Both the position numbers and the translations under genes were made by a program. From assembly GCF_030272615.1 (NCBI RefSeq), contig NC_081414.1, positions 809,447,069-809,511,068 of the forward strand: a stretch of DNA of 64,000 nucleotides, in the 5' to 3' direction. The notes beneath the pieces were generated by a model, which worked only from the letters and a program-made list of their open reading frames with translations, was not told the DNA's origin and ran no database searches. The stretch is from Cryptomeria japonica (lineage: Eukaryota > Streptophyta > Pinopsida > Cupressales > Cupressaceae). Below are positions 44,956 to 57,300 of the stretch, piece after piece; the first letter of the stretch is position 1, and each line of letters starts with the position of its first letter.

Positions 44956-46737
44956 TTCTTGTTGGGTTTGAGGCCCTTGTTTCCAACTAGTTCCATAAAC
45001 TGATTAAAATATGTCTCTATCTATTTTTTTCTCATTTCTCATTAGATCCTCTCCTATTTTGTTTCTTGTGTTTTAGTAGTCTCATCACTTGTGAGATCCC
45101 CCTCTTCTACACATGTATGGTTTTTATGTAAAGGGTCTGGGCCCTATCCTAATTTACCTAATCAAAACTTAAATACATTTAAACAAATTTTATGTTTGAA
45201 ATAAATGTGTAGAATAATTTATTATAATTTTTTGTAAAATTTTCCAAAATGCAACCTTATAATGCCCAATTTTTGGGGAATTCTCTAAATTCAAATTTGA
45301 TCACGTATAATGGTTATTGTACATGTTTGGCAATAGAGGGTATCTTTAAATATTTTTTAATTATAAAAAAAACATATGTTCAAATATATTTTAATGGTGG
45401 AATTGAGAAATTTCTAGATTTAGATGTAAACTGATTTTGAAAAATTTTGGACTTAAAGTGTTTATTATTTTTTTAGAATGTAGGAAATGGCATCTTCCCC
45501 GTGGATTTTCATAATGATTGTGCTGACCATGTTTTTAAGTTTTTGAGTCAATTATTCTACCATATTTTTATGCAGTTTTTTCATGCCACATTCAATTTTT
45601 GCAAATATAATGAACCTAAGATGTAGGTGTTCAAGAGAAGTACTAGAGTAGCTTTGAACTATTGCAAAGGTAGATAGGAGTTAATAATATATCACATTGG
45701 GAATTCTCATAATAAACTAAAAACTGATGAAGCATGAGAGTAAAATGAACCAAGGTAATGGATGTCCCTTTCATGTTTAGAGTGCTCATAAAGGGTTAAA
45801 AAATAGACCCTTTTGGTCTGGACAAGGGTCCTAGGGATCTTTTTCTAGGAGGAAAAGGGTGCTAGGCACCCTTGTCTAGTCCATGTGGGTTGAACAATGG
45901 TCTAGGAAACCTAGCAAAGAATAAGGATCACAAATTTGGCACCAGTATGAGCATAATCAAGTAAAATTAGGGTATAGAAGCCAAAAATGTCAAAGTGAGG
46001 CCCAAGTGAGTATAAAATTATATGTAGATACAATTATGACACTATAGTTCCCAATGATATTCCATGGAGATTTGAGATCTTAGTTTACAGTCATAGGCCT
46101 AGGATCTTATTTCCCCATATCAATCATGAAATTTATGATTTAAAACCATATAAGCATATTCCAAAATTAACTAATGAAAAAATGTGAATTTAAACACATT
46201 TAAAAAATCATCCATTGAACATTCACATAGGGTCAAGGTTCAAAAAATATACCAATCATTGGCATTTTGGGGTAAATTATTGAAATAATATAGTAGGAAA
46301 TTGCACTTAAATCTAATATGATTAGTAAGGAAAAATGAGTAATGAATAATGTGGCATCCTAGATTTACCATAGTTGGGGAATAACCCAAACCTATAAATA
46401 GGTGGAAAAATTCCATGTACCTATAATCACTCAATGCATGTCAATTGTACTTATGCATATACATAATAGCTAAAGCACATACAATTTCCCCAAATGGAGT
46501 TCAACATTAAAACATGGAAATGGTCATCCAAACATACAAATGTATAATAAATAGAAAGATAACAACATAGTCCATCATAACATAACATTACCATTATTAC
46601 CTCATAAATTGTACCTAATACTAGTGTTAATCCAAAAAGAATGGTGATAAGAAGAATCCTTAATAAAATATATAGGTATGAGTATATGAATCGGTCCAAA
46701 ATAAAACTATTAGAATTAAAATGTGAGAGACATTACA
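44956..46737. other. Spacer, no gene seen
   Basis: AT-rich. The first 200 bases look like the tail of the DUF4283 relic. One inverted repeat (45815-45882) is listed separately. The small frames at 45249-45434 and 46240-46699 have no recognisable feature. Confidence 0.45.
45815..45882. repeat. Inverted repeat, hairpin of about 20-bp arms
   Basis: GGTCTGGACAAGGGTCCTAG (45815-45834) pairs with CTAGGCACCCTTGTCTAGTCC (45862-45882) with one bulge and one or two mismatches, around a 27-base loop. Flanking partial repeats of the same words make it look like a decayed palindrome. Confidence 0.75.
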
Positions 46738-47907
46738 TGTTGGCATTTTGATGATGTTTTGATTGTCATTGATGGACACACACTTTCTTGATGTATGAGT
46801 TATGCTCAACCGGTAATTGTTCCAACCGATATTGTGTATTATTGAATGAATAGTCTTTAGACTATCGGTAATTTGCAGAAGATGGTTTACCGGTCACAAA
46901 TTGACTGAAGATCCCAAGCAGTATGAAGACCCCAAGCAGTTTGAGGATCTAAAGCGGTACGAAGGACCCAAGCGGTAGTTAACTTTTTATCAAAACACTA
47001 CGATATTCCAGTCTTCATTTTTGACAACTGGTAATCGGTATATTGTGTTAACTGGTATATATCTATGATGAGTTACCAGCTAGTATTACTGTAATGTGTG
47101 ATGAGTTATCATCCACCGACACTTTGGCGATGTGTTTGTGTTGTGTTACCAAATGTGTCTAGATGCACTGTACCTAGGAACTTGTAGTCTAATTCTATTG
47201 GACCGACATGAAATCAGATTCCTTTATAAGGACATCATGTCTAGGGTTTGCATATGTGAGATATAGAATGGAAAAGGTTATTATGTGCGATCAGTGAAGA
47301 GAAGGTTAGGTCTGTGTGAAAAAATAGAGTGTGCAGATATAGAAGACTGGAGTAATGTTGAAATGCATTAACAATGAGATGTCAAGGATCTAACTAGGCA
47401 CATTGTGCTAGCATCTAGATCATTCACTTGTTGATTATTAATATCTTTGACAAGTCTGAAACCCTTAACTGGGTAGGCCCAACAAAGCCTTTGTAAAACC
47501 TCTAACAAGGTGGTTCACAACTGTGGATCTAAAATCCTTTAACAAGGTAGTCTTTAACAGGACTTATCTTTTAACAGAGATCTAGATTCCTAACAGGATC
47601 TGTTCTAGTGAAGAACATTGTATGACCTTAACCAAACTGACCTTAATCGGTCTGGTTACTATTCTGCAGATAGTTACTTGTGAGTTTTTGCTCACCGTGG
47701 TTTTTCCCATTTGGGTTTCCACATCAAATATCTTGTGTTATGGTGATTGTGCTCTTGTGGGTGAATGTTTTGTTTTCTATTTGGTTTGCACTTATCTTAA
47801 CCATTTTATTAGTGAAACTGTTGCACCGGTTATCTGCTAAATTATTTAAAAGATTGATTATAGTACTTATTTGTATACTAATTCACCCCCCCTCTTTGTA
47901 TTCATTA
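46738..47907 (+). repeat. 5' LTR of element 3
   Basis: 1,170 bp starting TGTTGGCATTTTGATG. The end reads ATTCATTA where the other LTR has ATTCATCA. It contains four copies of an 18-20 base phrase (GAAGATCCCAAGCAGTATG and variants, 46907-46978) and repeated TAACAAGGT-type words near 47500-47600. Confidence 0.9.
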
Positions 47908-47910
47908 ATT

Positions 47911-47923
47911 GGTATCAAAGCCA
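47911..47923 (+). other. Primer binding site of element 3
   Basis: Follows ATT after the LTR: TGGTATCAAAGC (starting at 47910), the initiator Met-tRNA site with one G-to-A change. Confidence 0.85.
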
Positions 47924-47957
47924 ACATTTCTATAAGTCTAACCACTTGGAAGGAGAT

Positions 47958-49226
47958 ATGGGGGAATACAGTGTGAGGGAACTTACTCATCATCTTACTC
48001 AGACTGAGAGCCTATGATGAACTCAAATTCAAGTATAAAGCCTCTTTGTCCAAAAGAAGAGAGAATGCTGAGAAACTGGTGGAACTCACTGAAAATAGCT
48101 CTTCTGATGAAGCTGACATGGATGCCCTAGTTGAAGAAGTTGAAAAACTGAATGAATCTAAAGTCAATCTGAGAAGGGAGTTGGAAGGACTATCAGAATG
48201 AGTCAGGAGCTTGAGAACAGAAGGAAAGCTGAAGATCTGGTAAAACACAAAGATCATGAGATCTCCAAGCTGGAGCAATAAATCAATACCCTTACCGCTC
48301 ATCTCCAGGAGAATAAAGTGGAAAAAGAAGAAATGCAAGGTGAACTAAACATGGCTATTTCTGAGAATGCAACCTTGATGGAATCTAATGCTTCTATTTC
48401 CAAGGAACTTACCGAGTCAAAGGAGATACTTGCCAAATTCAATCAGAGTACTGCTAAGCTAGAGCAAAAGCTGGAATCGGCAAAGCCAGTAAAGAATACC
48501 ACTGGACTTGGTTTCTCTAGATATGAGGAAGGTGAGACCTCTGAAACAAAAGTTGAAGCATCAAAGAAGCAACCGACATCCAAGGATAAAGGTAAGCAAA
48601 AATTTAAACCTATTTTCTTTAATTGTCTCAAAGAAGGACATACTGCCAATGTGTGTAGAAGCAAGGCCTACAATAATTTTCCTTATTTTCAAAATAATAT
48701 GCCTAGATCCAATAGATTCAATGGAAATTGTTATGCATGCAACAAGTTTGGGCATAGAGCATTTGAATGCAGGTCGGTTTTGCACAACACTGGAATATAT
48801 CCTCCAAGGACTCAAGGAGTTATTCTAGAACTTCCTGTGAACCAGAATCCCAATCGGTATAATACCTATGACCATTGGTCAGTCGGTTATCAAGCGGCAA
48901 CTAGTTGGAAAGTAACTTGTTTGATCTGTCGTGGTAGCAGTCACACTGTTGTAACATGCTGAAGGAAGAATGGAAGTATGAATAATGGACCATGGAGAAC
49001 ACCTGGATTGGTATGTTATCATTGCAACAAACCGGGACACACTACCAGAACTTGCAGACTGAGAAAGAACGCATCAGGTGATATACCGATCACTCCAGAA
49101 GGGAAGATTGATGTTGAAACCATTCAGGTGGAAATGAATAAAACTTGGAAAAAGAAATCAGAAAAAGAGTCACAGGATGAACTTGCTTCTGCACCTAGCA
49201 TGGAAGTCTCTGAACTGGCAAACTGA
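47958..49226 (+). pseudogene. Element 3 ORF1: gag-like protein with four zinc knuckles
   Basis: A start codon at 47958 (MGEYSVRELTHH) is followed by frameshifted coiled-coil sequence (YDELKFKYKASLSKRRENAEK). From 48318 one frame runs to 49226, broken only by a TGA at 48960-48962, probably once an Arg codon. After a helical part (residues 1-55 of this frame) come four CX2CX4HX4C knuckles: FFNCLKEGHTANVC (first Cys lost), CYACNKFGHRAFEC, CLICRGSSHTVVTC and CYHCNKPGHTTRTC. Zinc knuckles of this type bind RNA in Gag. No core gag domain such as UBN2 was recognised. Ordinary copia gags have one knuckle, so four is unusual. Probably RNA binding, inferred from the knuckles. Confidence 0.75.
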
Positions 49227-49653
49227 GCTTCAAAGAAGCTTAGAGGAAACATATCGGTGAAATATTTTGAACCCCTGATTTATATCGGTAAAGACCTTTA
49301 CCGGTATATGTTACCTTTCAGTCGATAAAAGATCTGAAGTGGTAAAAGGCAAAATTAGGGTTTGTACCCTAGCGGTGATGCATTTATTAAGGTAGGTAAG
49401 AATTTGTTTAAAAGGATTTTTGTCATCATTTTCACTTATCTGTTTTCGAAAGAAGAATTTTTAAGAGCAGAGCAACCAAAGTGATTTGTTTAGAATTTGG
49501 GAAAATCATGTGCAAAATCTTGCAATCATCTTCAAGCAATCAGTGAAGAACACTAAGCGGTGAACTAGCAACCAAAGTGGTATACTATGCGCGATATTGG
49601 AAAACCTAAATTTCAGATTGTGAAGGTATTTTCTGAAAATTCTTTCTTATCAT
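49227..49653 (+). other. Spacer between ORF1 and ORF2 of element 3
   Basis: No coding sequence seen. CGGTA words are frequent (for example ACCGGTATATG near 49301), as in the LTRs. Confidence 0.5.
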
Positions 49654-52600
49654 TTGGTTATGGCTTCCGCATCGCATTCTAGTTCTAGTGCACCTGAAGA
49701 TACACCTAAGTTTCTTCAAAAGAAAATGATATACAATGTCGTATCTCAAATTCCCGTCGGAGTCATTGTCGAGGGAGATATTTTAGGGTATATAGACTGT
49801 AAGTTGGAAGACTTACGATCCCTAGTAATTCACTCCCAGCTAAGTCTGTTCTGTGGAGATGACAAGAAGATCAAACCAGAGTATAGCATCCTCGAGAAGA
49901 TGAACCTACACAATGGAGTATACTTTCTAGAAGAATTTACAGAAGAACATATTCACATTATCCTCAGCAGAGTGCATGGTGACAAGATGTATCTCGAGCG
50001 GACCCATGACATCATACCAGAAGCGATTCATGCCATTACCAGATTCTGCAATGTTGGAGAAGTACCAGTTCTATGGAAGGTCACCAAAACTAAAATGACA
50101 GAGCTCACCGATTCTGTGAGTGAGCAACGGGCAATGACCGTCAACACTATTTTTGATGATCTGGTAAAAGAATATTTTATGCCAGCAGAATGAATTTTAT
50201 CCCTGCTACTGCGATGAATGCTTCTTATAGGATGATCAAGGAAGGTACTAAATATGACCTATGTACCTACTTACAGAAGCAATTGTTGGTGAATCTAAAA
50301 TCCATCAAACAGGATAAATCACTGATGTTCAAGTTTGGCCAACTTCTGGTCGGTCTATTCTTCTATTTTCAAGGTTATTTCCTTGGAGTAGGTGATGTTC
50401 AATGGTCTACTGACCTACCGGTTTCTAGATGGATTAAGGAGAGTCTACAAGCAATGGGAACTACATATCCTGAGGTTCTAAATAAGTATTTTGATGAATT
50501 CAAATGAAAGATGAGCCAGAGAATGAGGATGTCTAGTGATATTGTGAAGAAGTATGAAGATGACATCTGCTTCACAATATGGACAGATGACTGCATAATG
50601 GAAGCTATAGAACCTAGAAAGGAAGTAGTTGGCCCTATGGGGTATGAAGTGGTGAATGGCATATTGATCGGGTATGCCTCTACCTTACTTGCCTCACCAC
50701 TGGATGCAAAGAAGAAAAGAACTGGTACCTTCTTGGAGAGGGTCACATTGATTGAGGAACCGAAGCAGAAAAAGGGCAAAGCAGTGCCATCAGTATCTAC
50801 ACCGGTTACATCTGCCAATCTGAAAGTGACCAAGCGGTCACTAGCCAGAAAGAAACCTGAGATTATTCTGGCAAAAGTATTCGAGACAAAGCGGAAATCC
50901 AGGAATCACTCACCGGAGTCAGAGGACACTGAATCGAAGGTTGAAACAAAGAAGACAAGGCAATCAAGCAAAAATTCAAAGTCTACCGGTAATGTACCAG
51001 CAACTTCTGCACCGATAAATATAGATATTTCTTCTTATAAACCAATGACACGTTGTCAGAGGCCAATAAAGAATATTAGGAGGAAAGTGTTTGATGACTT
51101 ACAAGAATATTTTGATGACTTTAATGATAGTGAGAAAGAGGATGTAGAAAAGGAGGTCATTAAATATTTATGTGTTAATGATCGATCACCTTCAAAGATT
51201 AGATCTGTTACTCCAAATTCTTTGTATAATTCTTTGGATAATAAATGGTGCATTGCCATTGAGAGAGAACAAGAGATCAGGGAGAAAAATTTTGCACAAT
51301 ACTTTCCTGATGCTTCAAATTCTGAGTTATTTGAAATTATGGATAAGAACAAAGGCATCTTCTTTATGAGAAGGAGGCAACTCAGGTTACTAGAAGGTAA
51401 AACTTCTGAAGTAGAAAAGGGTACACACATACATGTTAAAGTTGTTGTCGAAATACACCAAGTATCTGAAGCCACTAGGAAGGTTGATCAAGAACCTAAC
51501 CTATCCTCAGCAAACCGAATGAGGTATTTGGCAGTCAAGCTAAAACAGTGACAGAACAAATTGACCCTATTGATGTTGATGCATTAGATAATGAGGATGT
51601 CACTCCTTACAAAGAAAAAGATGAGAAAGAGAAACAGGACAAAGAGAAAGCAGAGAAAAAATAAGAGGAAAAAGCAAGGCAAGAAGAAAACAAGAGAAAA
51701 GAAGAAAAGAAAAAGCAAGAAGAAGATAAGAGAAAAGAAGAAGAGAAGAAGAGAGAAGAATATAAGAGAAAAGTAGAAGAGAAGAAGAGAGAAGAAGATG
51801 AGAGAAAAGAAGAAGACAAAAAGAAAGAAGAAGACAAGAGGAAGGAAGAAGAAAGGAAGAAGGAGGAAGAGAAAAAAAAGCAGGAAGAGGATAAGAAGAA
51901 GGAAGAAATGGAGAAGAAACAAGAAGAGGAGAAAAAGAAAGAGTCGGAGAAGAAGAAAGAAGAAGAAAAGAAAAGAGTGGAAGAGGAGAAGGAAGTAGAG
52001 AAGAGGAAACAAGTGGAGATCAAGACCAAAGAAGGAGGGCAGCCTCCTAAGGAAACCGATGATCAAACCAAGCAGGTTGATTCCACCAGTCCTATTGATC
52101 TAACTCTTCCATGTTTGACTCAATCAATAGATGAGTCTGAGCTACTTCGAGGCATCAAATTTGCACAGGAGAGACTGGAAGAATTGCAGAAGAAGAAAGA
52201 ATAGGATGTCATACAAATTGCAATTGACACCCTTACCAATCAGATTCCTGGTACTAACCTCCCCAATACCGACTCCTCTCTATCCAAACTCAAACTTCTT
52301 TGTACCGTAGTAGAGGACCAGGTACAATGCTTGGAAGATCTTGCTCAAGCAACTGCAAGTAAGAACCATGAAAAGGCACTTAATATTGCCTTAGTCAAGC
52401 AAATGAATGAACTCAAGACACAACTGTAGCAATAGAATGATATCAGTGTTGCTATGGGTGAGGGTAAATTACTTCTGAGTAATATCTGCCAACCCCATCT
52501 ATTTTGTGAAGATGTGCTCAAACAGAAAGATCAACTCCAATCGGAGTTACAGGAATATATCAGCAACTTCAAGATGCCCTATGATTTATTCACTGCCTAT

Positions 52601-52942
52601 GGACAAACTGTTCATCATTTTCAGCATTAGACTGCCAAGATGGACCTAGAGATCAGCAACCAAACTCAAGATCTGTAGGAGCTTCAACTACTCCTATTAC
52701 CTAAACTGTAGGTTCTTCAGAGATATTTTCTCAAATTGGAAGCCATCACGGTAACTCAAGAGATGAGTACCATCGATGCAATGGAAGAACTGGCATTCCA
52801 CATGAAGACTCAAAGTGAGATTGCTACCTCGCTACTTGAGTCATGGACATTGGACATGAAGATTTTTGCGCACAGAACTTTAAATATGTTTTTGAGAAAT
52901 TTCATTCCTTATTGTCATGAACATCTACTCTGTGTTATTTTA
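49654..52942 (+). pseudogene. Element 3 ORF2: long protein of unknown family, broken
   Basis: Open segments 49654-50193, 50190-50507 and 50511-51551, then a shifted frame through 52204 and a stop-ridden tail to 52942; in all about 1,090 codons. Residues 1-180 (from about 49654; MASASHSSSSAPEDTPKFLQ) and the next 105 are globular, with IYNVVSQIPVGVIVEGDIL, YDLCTYLQKQLLVNLKSI and FGQLLVGLFFYFQGYFLG. Next come a basic, Ser/Lys-rich part, an acidic part, and a Lys/Glu/Arg-rich helix of about 140 residues (51600-52030). The tail is again helical. Breaks: overlap ATGA at 50190, TGA at 50507, frameshift near 51510, TAG at 51661 and several TAGs after 52200, most at probable Gln codons. The globular part weakly recalls the 'putative plant transposon protein' domain, but I cannot confirm it. 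Function unknown. Confidence 0.6.
51600..52030 (+). repeat. Purine-rich Lys/Glu-coding low-complexity tract
   Basis: About 430 bases almost free of pyrimidines on the + strand, built from GAAGAAAAGA-like units. It encodes a charged single helix in ORF2 of element 3. Frames on the minus strand (51584-52066, Phe/Leu/Ser) are shadows. Confidence 0.9.
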
Positions 52943-53161
52943 TAAAAATGATAGTTTTGCATTACTTTGTCATTGTTGGCAAAGGGGGAGTAGTGTACAT
53001 TAAAATTTTGGTGAATGTTACCATTTCATGCACTTACTTGTAATTTTTGCAAAAGGGGTAGTGTATATGCTTAGGGGAAGTAATTTTGATTGTAGCATCT
53101 TTTGTGTTATTGTTGTAAAAACACTTAGATGTCAAAATTTTCCTAAGTGTTGCCATCAATA

Positions 53162-53175
53162 CCAAAGGGGGAGAT
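53162..53175 (+). other. Polypurine tract of element 3
   Basis: CCAAAGGGGGAGAT immediately before the 3' LTR; a second GCAAAGGGGGAGTA lies at about 52979. Confidence 0.85.
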
Positions 53176-54344
53176 TATTGGCATTTTGATGGTGTTTTGA
53201 TTGTCATTGATGGACACACACTTTCTTGATGTATGATTTATGCTCAACCGGTAATTTTTCCAACCGGTATTGTGTATTATTGAATGAATAGTCTCTAGAC
53301 TATCGGTATTTTGCAGAAGATGATTTACCGGTCACAGACTGACTGAAGATCCCAAGCGGTATGAAGACCTCAAGAGGTTCGAGGATCTCAAGCGGTACAA
53401 AGGACCCAAGTGGTAGTTAACTTTTGATCAGAACACTACGATATTCCAGTCTTCATTTTTGACAACCGGTAATTGGTATATTGTATTAACCAGTATATAT
53501 CTGTGATGAGTTACCAACCGGTATTACTGTAATGTGTGATGAGTTATCATCCACCGACACTTTGGTGGTGTGTTTGTGTCGTGTTACCAAATGTGTCTAG
53601 ATGCACTATACCTAGGAACTTGTAGTCTAATTCTATTAGACTGACATGAAATCAGATTCCTTTATAAGGACATCATGTCTAGGGTTTGCATATGTGAGAT
53701 ATAGAATAGAAAAGGTTATTATGTGCGATCAGTGAAGAGAAGGTTAGGTCTGTGTGAAGAAATAGACTGTGCAGATATAGAAGAATGAAGTAATGCTAAA
53801 ATGCATTAACAATGAGTTGTCAATGATCTAATTAAGCATATTGTGCTAGCATCTAGATCATTCACTTGTTGATTACTAATATCTTCGAGAAGTTTGAAAC
53901 CCTTAACTGGGTAGGCCCAGCAAAGCCTTTGTAAATCCTCTAACAAGGTGGTTCACAACTGTGGATCTAAAATCCTTTAACAAGGTAGTCTTTAATAGGA
54001 CTTATCTCCTAATAGAGATCTAGATTCCTAACAGAATCTGTTCTAGTGAAGAAAATTGTATGACCTTAACCGGTCTAGGTACTATTCTGTAGATAGTTAC
54101 TTGTGAGTTTCTACTCACCATGGTTTTTCTCATTTGGGTTTCCACGTCAAATATCTTGTGTTATGGTGATTATGCTCTTGTGGGTGAATGCTTTGTTTTC
54201 TATTTGGTTTGCACTTATCTTAACTGGTTTATTAGTGAATCTGTTGCACCGGTTATCTGCTAAATTGTTTAAAAGATTGATTAAAGTACTTATTTGTATA
54301 CTAATTCACCTCCCCCACCCCCCCCTCCCTCTTAGTATTCATCA
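53176..54344 (+). repeat. 3' LTR of element 3
   Basis: 1,169 bp. It begins TATTGGC (terminal TG mutated to TA) and ends ATTCATCA. The four-copy phrase recurs at 53343-53413. The frames at 54103-54366 and 47622-47976 are the same LTR sequence, not genes. Confidence 0.9.
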
Positions 54345-54349
54345 TTACA

Positions 54350-57300
54350 ATGTGGATGATGGATAAGATGGATTTCCCTTGTCATAGATGTCATAAGCGT
54401 GACCAATATATATGCTTGCAGGTATGATAGGGTAGCTTGTTCTATCCCTTCCTTGGCATAGGGTAGTTGATGGCAGATGTCTTATCAATGGAATGTTTTG
54501 GAAAGCTTGGTAGTGATGATGATACCAAGGGGGTAAATTTTATACTCGTCTTGATTAATAAGACTATCACTATTGGTTTGGAATGGATTCATGATTAGGA
54601 TCGCTTTATGAGCTAGATGGAAATAATAGATGAAATTGGATGAGAAGAGATGCTTGAAATAAAATATTTTAATATATTTTTTATATCAGAAGACCTTAAT
54701 AGATATAAGGTTCATTTTGGATGATTGGATGAATGAATGTTATAGAAATAAGCAGACGCATTGGAATAGGTTGTAGATGCATTGATTTAGGTAAAAATGA
54801 TTTACAAGAAGATGGGATAAAAAAGGGTGTATAATTGTTGGAGGAAGGTACAAATGTGCCTAAGGAAGGTGTAGATGCACTGAAAGGTAATATGGCTTAG
54901 AAGCAGATGTAGCGAGATATGGTGTTCATATGCTAATCTAGTGTGAATGCATAAAATCATGGTGCAGATAAACTAAAAGGTGAAATTGATTTAGATATGA
55001 TCTTCAATAGGACGTAGATATGTTGATTTAGAGAGAATTTGTTGAAATAAGAGTAGACATGTTGATTGATGGAATTAGATTTTTTTTGATATTTTTTTTT
55101 GATGGAATTTAATTTGGATTTGCAAGGGTCTAGACCTTAGAATTTAGGACAATGATTGGGGAATGAATAGAAGGGGTGGATTTGATGATGTAAAAAAGGA
55201 TGAAGGATTGGAGAAAGGAGATGAATCAAGATCCAATGACTTTGATAATTATTTGGATTCCATATTCAACTCTATACTTAGGATGGGCTAAGTTCATGAG
55301 TAAGGATCATTTGGATTGCTTACTTGAGATAGGCTAAGTTCTCAAGTAAGTGTTATTAGATTGATTAATTTGATTTTATCAAGGTATAGATTAATAATGG
55401 GAGTTGATTTCTTAATTCTAAGATTAATGATTTGATGAAAATGATTTGAAGAGTAGGTAGAATTTTATTGATTAAAGATAGATTATATAGATCAAATGAT
55501 TTAATTAGGGTTTTTTATTAAAAGAAATGAGGGATTTGGATTAGATTGGATGATATTAGGTAAGAGATAAGGTCCTAAAAAGATCAATGATGAGATAGAT
55601 TAGGAATATTTGAAGATAAATTGGATGGATTAGAAGAAATTACTAGAGGGAATTGTTAGATGGGTTTAGAGGAAGAGACCTTTGATGGGGTTAGATGACT
55701 TGGCTTGGTTGATTCAAGTTGGATTAATTTGGATTGGGAGATTAAGGGATTGATTTGGATTGGGGTATGAAGGTTGAATTTCAGATTAGGATGATTTGGA
55801 TTAGAGCAAGATTGGTTTGGTTTGGATTGAAGAGTTGTGGATTGGATGGGTAAGCTTAACCTTCAGTAATTTTTGAAAAAAAATATCAACAAGCTTTCAA
55901 AGGCATAAAAATGATAAGGACTAAAGGGATTACACAAATTTTAATAAAGAAGGCATGTCAAAGTCCTTTGGTACATGTACAAAGGGGCCAAGCCTTATGT
56001 ATAAGGACTGTTCCTATATACAAATTTGGAGACTATGCACAATTTGAAGAGGTTTGATTAAAGCTAGAAATGTGCAAGTGAAGGCTAGTGAGTTAATTAG
56101 TTTAACTCCCTAGCTAAAAATGGGGAGAGTTTGCATGAAAAATGTTATACAACCCTACCAAAGTCCAAATGAAACAAAATAAATATACTTATAGTGATTC
56201 CTTCAATCTATTTGTAACAAGTGAAAGCAAATATAGAAATGTTGAATTCTTGAGATGGAGACAAGATTCCTGTAGCATTTTAAATGGAAACATTGATTGC
56301 AAGTTGAAATTTGATTTGAAAAAAAAATCAAAGATTTGATTTCATTTACATTCTATTTCCCAAATTTTTTTTCCAACAAGATTTATCATGTAAGAAACAA
56401 ATTTAATGATGTAAAACAAATTTCCGATCAAAACCCCACACCAAATATAACCTATCAACTAATAACATATTAATATAAAATATTGAATATTGAATATCCA
56501 TGATTCTAGATAAATGGATCAAAGGTATTAAAAAGTGCTTTGCAAACCTGATATTTATAGGCATTGAAATGTCAAATGCAAAAAAATACAAGCTGGATTG
56601 TCCACTTTAATTTCCTTGCACGAGCGTGAAAATATGGGCGAAGCCTCTTTTCTCTTTGTGCCTCATCAAACTATTCAAACCCCATGATTCGTCAAACTTC
56701 GAAGATTCTAGATAGCCTACTTTGATTTCTTGCAGTCTTTAAGACTTCACTTTTTTCTATAATTTAATATTGTTTAATAAGTAAATATGATAAAGAAAAA
56801 AATAATTAATTAAGTGGTGTGATATAAATAATTAAATTATGTATGATTTTTGAAATTTGAAATTATATGTATATTAATTTTAATTTTTTTCTTTTAAAAT
56901 TTGTGATCTTATGATAATTTAATATTATTTAATAAAAATAAGATAAAAATTTTAAATTATATATTTTTCCTTTTTCAAAGTAGTGTGACATCCTACATTT
57001 ACTAAGAGTTTGATTTCAACTTGAATAAGTATTATGTATTCAACATACGAAATATAAATTTGAATGTAATATTAATTAAAATTTAAAATATTAATATTTA
57101 TAATTGAATTTTCAATTTTTGTGGAGAAAGTATTCTTATCATTTTATCTAAATATCTGATTTGTCAATGGGTCTTTGGTCTACTGGATCAAAAAAATTGA
57201 CTCTGACTCTGACTCTGACTCTAAAACTGGATTATATGAAACACAAAATAACTTTGACTGTGAAACAGCATTATATATTACTTAAAAACATACAATAAAA

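Larger units (their letters stand above)
46738..54344 (+). mobile_element. Non-autonomous copia-like LTR element (element 3) without pol
   Basis: 7,607 bp with LTRs 46738-47907 and 53176-54344 and the perfect target duplication TTACA (46733-46737, 54345-54349). It has a PBS for initiator Met-tRNA and a PPT, but protease, integrase, RT and RNase H signatures are absent in all frames. Instead the interior holds a coiled-coil start, an ORF with four zinc knuckles and a second long unrecognised ORF. The LTRs look about 95 per cent alike by eye. It must have been copied by the enzymes of another element, plausibly one of the copia families nearby, whose PBS and PPT are nearly the same. Confidence 0.88.

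Noticed and set aside
47622-47976. Hydrophobic small ORF, similar at 54103-54366
   Set aside because: Lies in the LTRs of element 3; repetition is explained by the LTR pair.
51584-52066. Minus-strand Phe/Leu/Ser-rich frame that looks like a membrane protein
   Set aside because: It is the shadow of the purine-rich Lys/Glu tract of element 3 ORF2.
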